Part shown: positions 40,464 through 49,633 of the stretch, piece after piece
Layout of the letters: the number at the start of each line of letters is the position of its first letter
Numbering within the stretch: the first letter of the stretch is position 1
NCBI RefSeq assembly: GCF_000472785.1
Contig: NZ_AXAL01000001.1
Coordinates: 59,070-123,069 of the forward strand
Origin: Mesorhizobium loti CJ3sym
GTDB lineage: Bacteria > Pseudomonadota > Alphaproteobacteria > Rhizobiales > Rhizobiaceae
Reading direction: 5' to 3'
Length of the DNA stretch: 64,000 nucleotides
The notes under the pieces: model-generated
Seen by the model: only the letters and a program-made list of their open reading frames with translations
What the model was told of the DNA's origin: nothing
Database searches by the model: none
Position numbers and translations under genes: made by a program

Positions 40464-43400
40464 ATGCGCCTTCTTGTGGCGACCGTGCTGCTGATAGCCA
40501 TGTCGTTCTTTTCCGCCGCGCGCGGCGAAGAGCGGCTCGCCTTGGTTGTGGCCAATCCGGGATATGAGGGCTCGCCGGCGATCGCCAACGCCGAACCTAG
40601 TGCCGAACTCGTTGCGACCAGCCTGCGGTCACTCGGCTTCACCGTGCGACAAGTCTCTGATGGCGACCGCGCCGATGTCGCGCACGCCATGTATGATTTC
40701 GCCAAATCCCTGGCCGACCCGGATGCCGTCGGCATCTTCTACTATGTCGGCCATACGGCTCAGGCCAATGACAGGAACTATCTGCTGACGCGCGGCTCGC
40801 GGACCGATTCCAAGGAAGCGGTAGACCAGACGGCATTGCCTCTCGACCTGTTCACGAAGGCGCTTGAGGCGACACCGACATTCAAGGTGGTTTTGCTGGA
40901 TAATCTCGGCGACGGAGACTCCTCCGCCCCAGGTGTGGTGCGGGGTCTGGCTGCGGTTGGTCCGCTGCCCAACGGCATCGTCGCCTTTTCCGCTCAACCA
41001 GGAAGCGTCGCACTGAATGGCGCTGGACCGGTCACGGTGTTTGCCGATGCGCTGGCAGCCGCACTGGCCAGAAAAGGCGTGAGCATCCAAGCCATGATCG
41101 CGTCGGTCAGCCAAGGCGTGGCAGACCAGACGCTCGGCGCCCAGCGGCCATGGACAGGCCCTGGCCTGTCGGCAGACTTCGTGCCAACGCCGGACAATCC
41201 GATTGCCGCCGAGCCAGCACCGCCGGAGCCGGCTGGCGCGGCGCCACAAGCGGCTGCCCCGGAAGCAGTTGCTTCCGAACCGGCACCGCCACCGATGCAG
41301 AGTGGCGCCAATGAGGGCGGCGACAATAGCCCACCGGCCAGCCCCGATTCCGCAAATGAAGGTTCGAGCGCCGGAAGCAGTGACTATGGCTCCGGCAATT
41401 TCGATGGCGGCAGCCAGGAAGTCCCTCCGGCGGATGTTGCACCGGGCTCCGGCAATCCCGACGCCATGACGGGCAACAGCGCCGATGAGGCAGCCCAATA
41501 CGAGGAATACAAACGCCAGGAGTTGCAGCGCCAGCAAGATGAGGAGCAGGCTCGGCAGCAGTACGAGGAGCAAAGGAAATATCAGGAGGATGCCGCCAAG
41601 TCGTCGGCCGCCGCCCAGAACAATCTCGCCGATACTTATCCGAAGGGCGGCGCAGCCGCCGGTGCGGAGCCTGCTCAACCGCCCGATGCGCAGTCAAGCA
41701 CCGAGCCGCCACCGCCGCCCGTCGACCAGGCGGAGATTGCGCCGGGAGGCGGCGATAACGCGTCATTGCCCGCACCAGCATCGGCTGCAACCGGCGCCGA
41801 GAGCCCGCAAGAGGCGGCGGCGCCAGCGGATGTCGAACCACCTCCGCCACCCCTCGATCAGGTGGAAAATGCTCCCGGGGACGCAGGCGGCTCGCCTGCC
41901 CCACCTCCGGCAACTGCCCCTTCGCCGTCGGGGAATGGGGCTGAAGTCGAAGTGGTCCGCCATCCGACTATCGACGCACCAGACGAAGTGGTGGCCGGTG
42001 AGACGGTGACCGTTTCTATTGCCTTGACCGAAGAGCAACTGACACCGGAGGTGAAGGTGAAAGCGGCGCCGGGATCGTCGGTGACGGCGGATGGCGCGCT
42101 GGCCATGGCGATGCCGGCAGGCACCGACCAATGGCCCATCGACATCGACCTCTTCGCTACGGGCTTTGACCTTGCCGACGGCGGCAAATGGAGCCGGCAG
42201 ACCACCCTCTATCGTGAAGGTGACAGCGACTTCGTCCGCTTCGACCTCAAGGCGCGGCCAATTGCAAAGGACAGCAAGCCAAGCCAGTTCATTGCCCGAA
42301 TCTACAGTGCGGGAAAATTCCTGGGATCGGCGTCGCGGCCCGTTATCGTGCAACGAGCAGCGCCGGTTGAGGCCGCCGCGCCAAGTGCCACGGCCCAAAG
42401 GACGGCCGCACCCGCCATGTTGATGCTCGCCTCCGCTCCGCCCCAACAGGCGCTGACCGGTAGCGTCCAACTCGGCAATGCCGCAGCCGACGAGGTGCCC
42501 GACCTCGATGTCACCATCCTCTATGACGATCCAAGCGGATTGGGCCCGGGCCAGATCATCATCCATTCGCCGCATCTGGCTGGACCGGTGACCGATACAT
42601 TCTCAACACCGCCGCAAATGGCGACCTGGCTTGATTCCGAATATCGCCGCTTGCTGCAACTCGGCCTCGGTCTGCGCAGTGCGGTGTCGCTGCAACAGCC
42701 TGCCGCAAGCAGCGACCCCGAAGCGCAAAAGCGCTTCGTCACGCTGGCCGCCGAAGGTTTCGGCGATGCGCTCTACAAGGATTACGTGCCGCAGGCATTC
42801 AAGGATGTGTTCTGGTCGCTGCGCGACAAGGGCGAACTGCATTCGATCCAGATCACCTCGAACAGTCCCACCCTGCCCTGGGAGTTGATCCGCCCGCAAA
42901 GCGCCGATGGCGCAACCCGCGATGGTTTCCTCGGCATGAATTACCGGCTGGCGCGCTGGGCACCGCGCAGCACCTCCTCGCAGGTCGACAACCCACTGGA
43001 CCGGATGGCTTTTACCGGCGTTGCCGCGGTCGCTCCTTCCTATGTCGACAAGCAGTCACTGCCGTTCCAGGAAGTCGAGATCGACGCGCTGAGCAAGCTC
43101 GCCGGCTACCGCCGCTTCGGTGGCGATTTCGTCTCCTTCGAGAAACTGGTCGGCGAGGTGTCGACCGGCTTCATCCATTTTTCGGGTCACGGCGAGGTCA
43201 ATCAGCCGAGCAGCGGCCGGCCGGTTTTCGCCATTGACCTCGCCGACCAGTCGCTTGACCCCGACACGTGGGGTGCGCTGGTTGCCGCGGCACACGGCAA
43301 GGGCAACCCGTTCTACTTCTTCAATGCCTGCGACACGGGCAAGTCCCAGATGCTCGGTGGCTTCGTGCAGGGATGGGGTCCCGCAGTGCTGGCGGGCGGC

Positions 43401-43622
43401 GCGTCCGGCTTCATCGGCGGCATGTGGCCTTTGACCGATCGCGCCGCCGCTGCCTTTTCAAGCGATTTTTACGGCGGCATCAGCACCCGGCTCAAGGATG
43501 GGCCGGTTTACCTCGCCGAGGTCCTGAAAGGTGTTCGCAAGCGCTTCTATGAAACCGGCGACCCGACCTATCTTGCCTACACTTTCTACGGCAACGCCAA
43601 CCTTCAGGTGGTGACACAGTAG
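40464..43622 (+). CDS. Exported caspase-like (cysteine-less) plus CHAT-domain protein
   Basis: 1052 residues from ATG 40464 (CAGGATC upstream; an earlier ATG at 40407 would bury the signal peptide). Signal peptide MRLLVATVLLIAMSFFSAAR. Residues ~22-240 form a caspase/C14-like fold with His97 (YYVGHTAQ), but the catalytic DACR motif is replaced by DNLG (146-149), so this copy is probably inactive. Residues ~245-500 are Pro/Ala/Glu-rich with a Gln/Glu coiled coil (RQELQRQQDEEQARQQYEEQ) and two similar PPPPxDQ blocks. A beta-rich domain follows (~505-640). The C-terminal ~300 residues are a CHAT domain with His909 (FSGHGE) and Cys956 (FFNACDTG), so proteolytic activity is plausible there. Stands alone; role unknown. 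Confidence 0.85.
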   Translation: MRLLVATVLLIAMSFFSAARGEERLALVVANPGYEGSPAIANAEPSAELVATSLRSLGFTVRQVSDGDRADVAHAMYDFAKSLADPDAVGIFYYVGHTAQANDRNYLLTRGSRTDSKEAVDQTALPLDLFTKALEATPTFKVVLLDNLGDGDSSAPGVVRGLAAVGPLPNGIVAFSAQPGSVALNGAGPVTVFADALAAALARKGVSIQAMIASVSQGVADQTLGAQRPWTGPGLSADFVPTPDNPIAAEPAPPEPAGAAPQAAAPEAVASEPAPPPMQSGANEGGDNSPPASPDSANEGSSAGSSDYGSGNFDGGSQEVPPADVAPGSGNPDAMTGNSADEAAQYEEYKRQELQRQQDEEQARQQYEEQRKYQEDAAKSSAAAQNNLADTYPKGGAAAGAEPAQPPDAQSSTEPPPPPVDQAEIAPGGGDNASLPAPASAATGAESPQEAAAPADVEPPPPPLDQVENAPGDAGGSPAPPPATAPSPSGNGAEVEVVRHPTIDAPDEVVAGETVTVSIALTEEQLTPEVKVKAAPGSSVTADGALAMAMPAGTDQWPIDIDLFATGFDLADGGKWSRQTTLYREGDSDFVRFDLKARPIAKDSKPSQFIARIYSAGKFLGSASRPVIVQRAAPVEAAAPSATAQRTAAPAMLMLASAPPQQALTGSVQLGNAAADEVPDLDVTILYDDPSGLGPGQIIIHSPHLAGPVTDTFSTPPQMATWLDSEYRRLLQLGLGLRSAVSLQQPAASSDPEAQKRFVTLAAEGFGDALYKDYVPQAFKDVFWSLRDKGELHSIQITSNSPTLPWELIRPQSADGATRDGFLGMNYRLARWAPRSTSSQVDNPLDRMAFTGVAAVAPSYVDKQSLPFQEVEIDALSKLAGYRRFGGDFVSFEKLVGEVSTGFIHFSGHGEVNQPSSGRPVFAIDLADQSLDPDTWGALVAAAHGKGNPFYFFNACDTGKSQMLGGFVQGWGPAVLAGGASGFIGGMWPLTDRAAAAFSSDFYGGISTRLKDGPVYLAEVLKGVRKRFYETGDPTYLAYTFYGNANLQVVTQ

Positions 43623-43660
43623 GCGGCAGCTTGCGCCCCGACAGGGCCGAAATCCAATCA

Positions 43661-44590
43661 TCAGTCGGAAATGATTGTCGGAAGCGAGATCACATAGCGC
43701 GGTGACACCGATCCCCTCCGGCGTCTCCTCCACAGCCTCAGCCGCTCTCTCCAACTGACTGGAAGCTTCTCGTAGACCGGGGGAGCCAGGCCGGCGAGCT
43801 CATAGTAGCCGTCGAGAATGTTGGTGCGCAGCAATTCGCGCTCCTGGGTGTAGAAGCTGAAATGGGCAATGATCAGGTCGCCAAAAATCTTGCCCGGCCG
43901 GTCCAGTTTTGCCGGCAGCGTCGCCGACAGCCACTCTTCCTCATCGCTGCCTGACGGCGGATGGAAACCCTCTCCAAGACCGACAATATCCGATCCGAAG
44001 AAACCGATTGCGTTGATCGAGAAGCGCGACAGCCTGATCTCCCGGTCAGGCACACGGAAGTCATCAAGCCGGTTGGAGCGGACAGCTTCGATGAAGAAGG
44101 GATGAAGCGCCTGCGGAAAGCTGGCATAGGCCCAGGAAAATTCGCAACAAGCCTGGCATGTCAGCGGCCCGTCTACCACCACCCTGGAAAGCTGTTTGAT
44201 CAGCGAATTGCAGATTGCGTTGTTGATGATCAACGGCGCGTACCAGATAGCCGATCCTCTTTCGGCCATGACCCTTGCCATGAATTTTTGAAAGAAGCCG
44301 TCCTCGACAAAAACCACGTCATCGTCGAGGCGAAGGTAGAAGGCATCGGGGTCGTCGCAAAAACGGTAGAAGTCGCCGATGACATTGACCCCGCCATTGG
44401 CATGCGGAAGTTTTTTTATCCGGCAACGTGGGTCGGAAGCGGCCAGTCGTTGCAGGTAGGCCCGATCGGCCTCGTTGCGGCAGTTGTCCCACAGGTGCCA
44501 TTCGTACACCTCAGGACTTTTAAGGACATGGTGGCTGAGCAGGCGAAGATATTTCTCGCGGCCGGCCGGGGTCACAACAATCAATTTCAT
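43661..44590 (-). CDS. Putative glycosyltransferase
   Basis: 309 residues. The start MKLIVVTPAGREKYLRLLSH is followed by the nucleotide-sugar/metal motif YLRLDDDVVFV (DDD at about 91-93) and GSDEEEWLSATL further on, where acidic residues could act in catalysis. This is the pattern of GT-A type glycosyltransferases, though the family is not certain. The C-terminus is basic (RLRLWRRRRRGS). Next to DUF707 and Glf genes, which points to surface polysaccharide synthesis. Confidence 0.7.
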   Translation of the reverse strand: MKLIVVTPAGREKYLRLLSHHVLKSPEVYEWHLWDNCRNEADRAYLQRLAASDPRCRIKKLPHANGGVNVIGDFYRFCDDPDAFYLRLDDDVVFVEDGFFQKFMARVMAERGSAIWYAPLIINNAICNSLIKQLSRVVVDGPLTCQACCEFSWAYASFPQALHPFFIEAVRSNRLDDFRVPDREIRLSRFSINAIGFFGSDIVGLGEGFHPPSGSDEEEWLSATLPAKLDRPGKIFGDLIIAHFSFYTQERELLRTNILDGYYELAGLAPPVYEKLPVSWRERLRLWRRRRRGSVSPRYVISLPTIISD

Positions 44591-44767
44591 AACGTCCCGT
44601 CCCGAAATGGTTGCGTGTTTTGGTCAGCGCGGCAGCCGTGTTGCGACTCCAGGTTCGCGTTGTATTGCAAATCGCAGCGCCCGACATCTGCCTGATAATG
44701 CCAGACGAACAATTCGCTCTCACCCGTGGCTCTTCGCATTGATCCGGCTTTGGTGTAGGGGCTCGCC

Positions 44768-45691
44768 ATGACGGCCTTGGACCAAGACATCGGTGGCGAA
44801 AGCAAAACCTTGACGGGGGCCAGCCGCAATCTCGTCATCGTCAGGGCCGGCGACAACTCTCTCCATCGCGGATGGGGTGCGGGCGATCCAGAATGCGTGT
44901 TTGATCTGATCGTCAGTTACTACGGGTCCGATCCCCTGGCATTTCGGCAGCCCCATGAAAACAGGGTCGACTACATCGGAGGCAAGTGGGATGGCCTCCA
45001 CGCCTTGCTCGTTCAGAAGCCGGAACTCCTTGATCGCTACCAGTATATCTGGTTTCCGGATGATGACCTGGAAGCAGACCGGACAACGATCGAGGCGATG
45101 TTCGCCAACATGAGACGGCTCGACCTCCACATTGCCCAGCCGGCGCTGACGCCGGACAGCTACTATAGCCATCTGCCGTTTTTGCGCTCCAAAAGTTTCG
45201 AATTTCGTCTGATCGACAAGGTCGAGATCATGGCCCCGTGTATGAGATCGGACGTGGCAGGCAAGATGCTACCTCTTTTCAAGGGATCCATGAGTGGGTT
45301 CGGTCTCGATCACCTGTGGACGAGGCTTGCCGAGCAGAATCTCGGGAAATCGGCTGTCTTCGACGCCTTGACCGTCCGCCACACGCGGCCGGTTGGAATT
45401 CATCTGGCGACAACAATACTCAAGTCCGGCCGGTCGGCCGAGGCGGAATACCGCCAGTTGGCGATGCGATACGGCTTAGGCGAGTTCTTTCCGCTGTCTT
45501 ATGGCGCCGTCGACCACGCAGGCAGGTGCTGGCGATCACGATCCATGATCGGCCTGCGCATGATGGCCGACTATTTTGTCGAGCGAAAGGATTTCCGGCG
45601 GGCGTTTCGGCCGAAGAAGCTGTTGTGGCGCTTTCTGCGCAGACAATGCGCCGAACCGATCGACCTGTCGCAGATCGTGCTCGACGCATGA
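44768..45691 (+). CDS. DUF707-domain protein, glycosyltransferase-like
   Basis: 307 residues. NLVIVRAGDNSLHRGW opens a DUF707 domain, with FDLIVSYYGSD, YQYIWFPDDDLEAD (DDD motif) and VRHTRPVG. DUF707 proteins resemble glycosyltransferases of the GT-A fold. The stop overlaps the start of the UDP-galactopyranose mutase gene (ATGA), indicating that the two act in the same pathway. Confidence 0.82.
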   Translation: MTALDQDIGGESKTLTGASRNLVIVRAGDNSLHRGWGAGDPECVFDLIVSYYGSDPLAFRQPHENRVDYIGGKWDGLHALLVQKPELLDRYQYIWFPDDDLEADRTTIEAMFANMRRLDLHIAQPALTPDSYYSHLPFLRSKSFEFRLIDKVEIMAPCMRSDVAGKMLPLFKGSMSGFGLDHLWTRLAEQNLGKSAVFDALTVRHTRPVGIHLATTILKSGRSAEAEYRQLAMRYGLGEFFPLSYGAVDHAGRCWRSRSMIGLRMMADYFVERKDFRRAFRPKKLLWRFLRRQCAEPIDLSQIVLDA

Positions 45692-46893
45692 GGACGACAG
45701 AGCCGCGAATAGACAAGGATTTTATCGGGGAAGCCGACATCCTCATAGTCGGCGCGGGTTTTTATGGCGCAACGCTTGCCGAGCGCATCGCCACGAAACT
45801 CGGCCGGCGCGTGCTGGTGATCGACCGGCGCCGGCACATCGGCGGCAATGCCTATACCGAACAAGATCCCGCCACCGGCGTCGAGGTTCATTGCTATGGA
45901 CCGCATCTGTTTCACACATCCAACGAGGACGTCTGGAACTACCTGCGCGGCTTCACCGATTTTACGGCCTATCGCCATCGTGCGTTCTCGACCTATCGCG
46001 ACAAGGTCTATCCGCTGCCGATCAACCTCGCCACGATCTGCCAGTTCTTCGGCAAGCGGCTGAGCCCGGACGAGGCACGTAGCCTGATTGCCGGGCAAGC
46101 GGCCGAGCTTGGCGACCGCCAGCCGGCCAATCTCGAGGAGAAGGCGATCTCGCTCGTTGGCCGTCCCCTCTACGAGGCTTTCATAAAGGGCTACACCGCC
46201 AAGCAATGGCAGACTGACCCACGCGAACTTCCGGCGCAGATCATCGCCCGCTTGCCGGTCCGCTACACATTCGAAGACGGCTATTTCAACGACCGCTTCC
46301 AAGGTCAGCCTGTCGACGGCTATACGGCGATCTTCGAAAAGATGCTCGCGCACGAGCTCATCGAAGCACGGCTTGGCGTCGATTTCTTCGATATCAAGCC
46401 CTTGCTGCCGAAGGACCTGCCGGTTGTCTACACCGGTCCAATCGACCGCTATTTCGACCACTCAGAGGGCGAACTCGGCTGGCGAACCATCGATATCGAT
46501 CTCCAGGTCATGGACACGCCGGACCATCAGGGCGCGGCGATCATGAACTATGCCGACGAAGCCGTGCCCTACACCCGCGTCGTCGAATTCAGGCATTTCA
46601 ATCCGGAACGCCAGCACAAGAGCGACAAGACCCTCATCGGCCGCGAGTATTCCCGTTTTGCCGGCCGCACCGACGAACCCTATTATCCGATCGACACACG
46701 CCGGGATCAGGCGATTTACCGTCGCTATCTGGAACGGGCCGCAGCGGAGCGAAACCTGCATCTCGGAGGACGGCTGGGCACCTATCGGTACCTCGACATG
46801 CATCAGGCGATCGGCGCGGCGCTGAAGGCTTTCGAAACCGTGTTCGAACCCTATTTCACCGGCAGGCTTGATTCTCTTTCGCGGTTGCCATGA
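45688..46893 (+). CDS. glf: UDP-galactopyranose mutase
   Basis: Flavoenzyme that converts UDP-galactopyranose to UDP-galactofuranose, the donor for galactofuranose-containing polysaccharide. 401 residues from ATG 45688, overlapping the DUF707 stop by 4 bp. FAD motif ILIVGAGFYGATLAERIA, then HIGGNAYTEQDPATGVEVHC and YGPHLFHTSNEDVW, all diagnostic of Glf. Further conserved segments are YPLPINLATICQFF and AIMNYADEAVPYTRVVEFRH. Length is slightly above the usual ~370-390. Confidence 0.96.
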   Translation: MRTTEPRIDKDFIGEADILIVGAGFYGATLAERIATKLGRRVLVIDRRRHIGGNAYTEQDPATGVEVHCYGPHLFHTSNEDVWNYLRGFTDFTAYRHRAFSTYRDKVYPLPINLATICQFFGKRLSPDEARSLIAGQAAELGDRQPANLEEKAISLVGRPLYEAFIKGYTAKQWQTDPRELPAQIIARLPVRYTFEDGYFNDRFQGQPVDGYTAIFEKMLAHELIEARLGVDFFDIKPLLPKDLPVVYTGPIDRYFDHSEGELGWRTIDIDLQVMDTPDHQGAAIMNYADEAVPYTRVVEFRHFNPERQHKSDKTLIGREYSRFAGRTDEPYYPIDTRRDQAIYRRYLERAAAERNLHLGGRLGTYRYLDMHQAIGAALKAFETVFEPYFTGRLDSLSRLP

Positions 46894-46920
46894 CGGGCCG
46901 GGCCGCAAGATTTTGGATCC

Positions 46921-47892
46921 TCAGGCTGACGCCGCCGAGCTGCCGTCAGTCACAATCTGCCGCCGGAACCATTCGAAGGTGCGCTGGATCCCTTGCTGAT
47001 AGCCGATCGTTGCCTCCCATCCGGGAAGAACCTGCCTTGCCAGGGTCAGGTCCGGGCACCGGTTTGTCGGATCCTGCGGGACAGGCGCATGGTGTTCGAT
47101 GCGGCTGCCCGGAACCAGCGAGCAGACGAATTTCGCGGTCTCGAGAACCGAGATCTCGCGGTTGTTGCCGATGTTCAGGGGACCCCGGTGCGAGATCAAG
47201 TCGCGCCAGAAGAACCGCTCCAGGCCATCGACGATATCGTCGACATAACCCCAGCTGCGCGACTGGGAGCCGTCGCCATAGACGGTGAGGATTCCCGTCG
47301 TCAGAGCCTGACTGATAAAATTCGAAACGGCGCGGCCGTCATCGACGCGCGTTCGCGGGCCATAGGTGTTGAACAGCCTGACGACGCGGACATCGAGCCC
47401 GCTGACGCGCTGTTCTTCGAACAGCAACGCCTCGGTGCAGCGCTTGCTCTCGTCATAGGAGGCCCTTGGCCCGGTGCAGTCCACGGACCCCCGGTAGCTT
47501 TCCGGTTGCGGCGACACCACGGGATCGCCATAGACTTCCGAGGTCGAGGCAAAGCAGAAGCGACCGCCGGGCTTTAGCAGCGACAGAAGATTGAGCGCGC
47601 CGCCTATGTTGGCCCTGATCGTGCGGGCCGGCTCGCGCATGTACCATACGGGCGAAGCCGGTGACGCAAGATGGATGATCTCATCGAAATGCTGGCCGGA
47701 CGTGAAGCTCTCGGCATCGGCGATCTGCAGGGTGAACCGCGGATCCGCGACATGGGCAATGTTGTCGCGCAATCCGGTCCATAGATTGTCGACAACGACC
47801 AGTTTTTCCAGATCATTGCGCCGCAGCAGGCGATCGACGAGATGAGAGCCGATGAAGCCGCAGCCACCAGAAATCAACACGCTGCGCCGCAT
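46921..47892 (-). CDS. NAD-dependent epimerase/dehydratase (UDP-glucuronate decarboxylase-like)
   Basis: 323 residues from ATG 47892 (GGAGGGGAGTGCAC upstream). Short-chain dehydrogenase fold: SGGCGFIGSHLVDRLL for NAD binding, IHLASPASPVWYM and the catalytic YDESKR (Tyr, Lys). The HLASPASP and RVVRLFNTYGPR segments are most like UDP-glucuronic acid decarboxylase (UDP-xylose synthase), although other nucleotide-sugar epimerases are possible. It is convergent with glf, within the carbohydrate cluster. Confidence 0.85.
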   Translation of the reverse strand: MRRSVLISGGCGFIGSHLVDRLLRRNDLEKLVVVDNLWTGLRDNIAHVADPRFTLQIADAESFTSGQHFDEIIHLASPASPVWYMREPARTIRANIGGALNLLSLLKPGGRFCFASTSEVYGDPVVSPQPESYRGSVDCTGPRASYDESKRCTEALLFEEQRVSGLDVRVVRLFNTYGPRTRVDDGRAVSNFISQALTTGILTVYGDGSQSRSWGYVDDIVDGLERFFWRDLISHRGPLNIGNNREISVLETAKFVCSLVPGSRIEHHAPVPQDPTNRCPDLTLARQVLPGWEATIGYQQGIQRTFEWFRRQIVTDGSSAASA

Positions 47893-48136
47893 GTGCACTC
47901 CCCTCCAGAAACACGGCCGACCAACGCGCCGCAAGGTTGTTTCCCAAGGGTGATGGGAACAGGGTCCTGTCCAGATCCGACAAGTCTTCTAGCAGTGCTT
48001 TGATCGATGCCGCAATTGCAACGATCAAACTTGTGTTGCGCCAGCCGGTGTTCGGTCGCCAAGGGATGAACTGCATGCAGCGAAGGACCGGGCGGCGGCA
48101 GTGCTTGCATGGCCTTCGGTTAAGGTATTGCGCGAT

Positions 48137-48301
48137 CTACAGCGCCCTTTGCGGGCAAGGCATTCCGATAGCATCGCCGCAGCGTGATGCTGTGGGCAGT
48201 GGTCTGATGCTCATCTCTTCCGACTGGCGTACCAGCTCGGCGAAGATCAGCGCGAAGCTGCCCAGCATGACAAAAACGATGATCAGGCGTGTTACCGGCA
48301 A
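48137..48301 (-). CDS. Small single-pass membrane protein (54 aa), TTG start
   Basis: The frame [20 protein letters not shown], then [16 protein letters not shown], has one N-terminal hydrophobic helix and a cysteine-containing tail ([16 protein letters not shown]). TTG at 48301 is preceded by TGAGG at 8 bp. It is the only convincing coding stretch in the otherwise gene-free 775-bp gap 47893-48667. Other frames there are low-quality. Moderate confidence because it is short and its start is non-ATG. Confidence 0.45.
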   Translation of the reverse strand: MPVTRLIIVFVMLGSFALIFAELVRQSEEMSIRPLPTASRCGDAIGMPCPQRAL

Positions 48302-48667
48302 TATGTCGGCCTCATCTGGCTGGTGCGTGCCCTCCGAACATCAGGATGTTCCCAAGGGTCATGCGCACAGGTCAAAAGTGCCACAGCGCCCATTTGCCGT
48401 CCCGAAGGATACGGCGGTACTGCGGGCGCCCCCACGCCATTCATGCCGGCTAACATGATCGATCCGGCTTTACGAGAGTTTAAGCTCCGTCTTAACCATC
48501 ACATTCGTTCGTGCCCTGTCATGAAAAGCGATCCGCCTGCCCGGGCGTCGCTGTCGCCGCTTTGCCGGCTCGCACAACGGCTCTCTTTGCAGACCCGCCC
48601 GCCCCATGCTACCCCGACGCTGGCGCGGCCGGACCTGCCACAGCCAATCGGTCGCGATCGGGGAGCC

Positions 48668-49441
48668 ATGAGCACAGCCGCCAACAGCATCGCCTTCGTT
48701 TCGTCCGACACAGCAGACGCCAAGGCGGCGCTGGAAAGCCTGTCGGCACGCTACGGCCAATGTCCGGTCGCGGAGGCCGCGGTCGTGGTCGCCCTGGGCG
48801 GCGACGGTTTCCTGCTGCAGACCTTGCGCGACACGATGGGAACAGGAAAGAGGGTCTACGGCATGAACCGTGGCACCATCGGCTTCCTGATGAACGAGTA
48901 CCGTTCCGGCGGCCTCACCGAACGCATCGCGGCCGCCGTCGCCGAAACGATCCGCCCGCTGGAGATGCAGGCCGTCACCTCGGAGGGTGAAACGGTTTCA
49001 GCGCTGGCGATCAACGAGGTGGCGCTTTGGCGCCAGTCCTACCAGACGGCCAAGATTCGCATCAGCATCGATGACCAGATACGGCTCGAAGAGCTGAACT
49101 GCGATGGCGTCATGATCGCGACGCCGGCCGGGTCGACCGCCTACAATCTTTCCGCGCACGGGCCGATCCTGCCCCTCGACGCGCCGTTGCTGGCGCTCAC
49201 ACCGGTCAGCCCGTTTCGCCCGCGCCGCTGGCGTGGCGCATTGCTCTCCAACAAGGCGACCGTGCGCTTCGATATTCTGGAGCCGGAAAAGCGGCCGGTG
49301 AACGCCGCCGCCGACCATACGGAGGTCAAGGCGGTGACCTCGGTAACGGTACGGGAATCGCCGGCAGCAACAGCGACCTTGCTGTTTGACCCCAATCACT
49401 CCTGGAACGAGCGCATCCTGGCCGAACAGTTCCGTTACTGA
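48668..49441 (+). CDS. nadK: NAD kinase
   Basis: Phosphorylates NAD to NADP with ATP or polyphosphate. 257 residues from ATG 48668, the usual length. [12 protein letters not shown] holds the GGDG motif with the catalytic Asp, and [32 protein letters not shown] and [12 protein letters not shown] are characteristic. The frame is open 115 codons upstream, but that region has no family similarity. Isolated gene between the carbohydrate cluster and the helicase gene. Confidence 0.95.
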   Translation: MSTAANSIAFVSSDTADAKAALESLSARYGQCPVAEAAVVVALGGDGFLLQTLRDTMGTGKRVYGMNRGTIGFLMNEYRSGGLTERIAAAVAETIRPLEMQAVTSEGETVSALAINEVALWRQSYQTAKIRISIDDQIRLEELNCDGVMIATPAGSTAYNLSAHGPILPLDAPLLALTPVSPFRPRRWRGALLSNKATVRFDILEPEKRPVNAAADHTEVKAVTSVTVRESPAATATLLFDPNHSWNERILAEQFRY

Positions 49442-49633
49442 GCCGGCACAAAGACAGGCGGCCGGATTAAGCATCGCGATTAAGGTTACGACTTCACAAT
49501 CGTGCCAATCCCGCCCGTTTCTGTTGACAAATCGCGGACTTGCGCCTAATCGCAATGCCAATCTTGCAAGCGCGCGGCGCTTGCCGCGACAAACGCCGTT
49601 GCGCTTCCCCGAACCAGCCAAAGACAACAACAC

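Noticed and set aside
47937..48458. 173-codon plus-strand ORF between the epimerase and NAD kinase genes
   Set aside because: Cysteine- and serine-rich translation without any family resemblance and no ribosome-binding site. The minus-strand 54-residue frame is more convincing.
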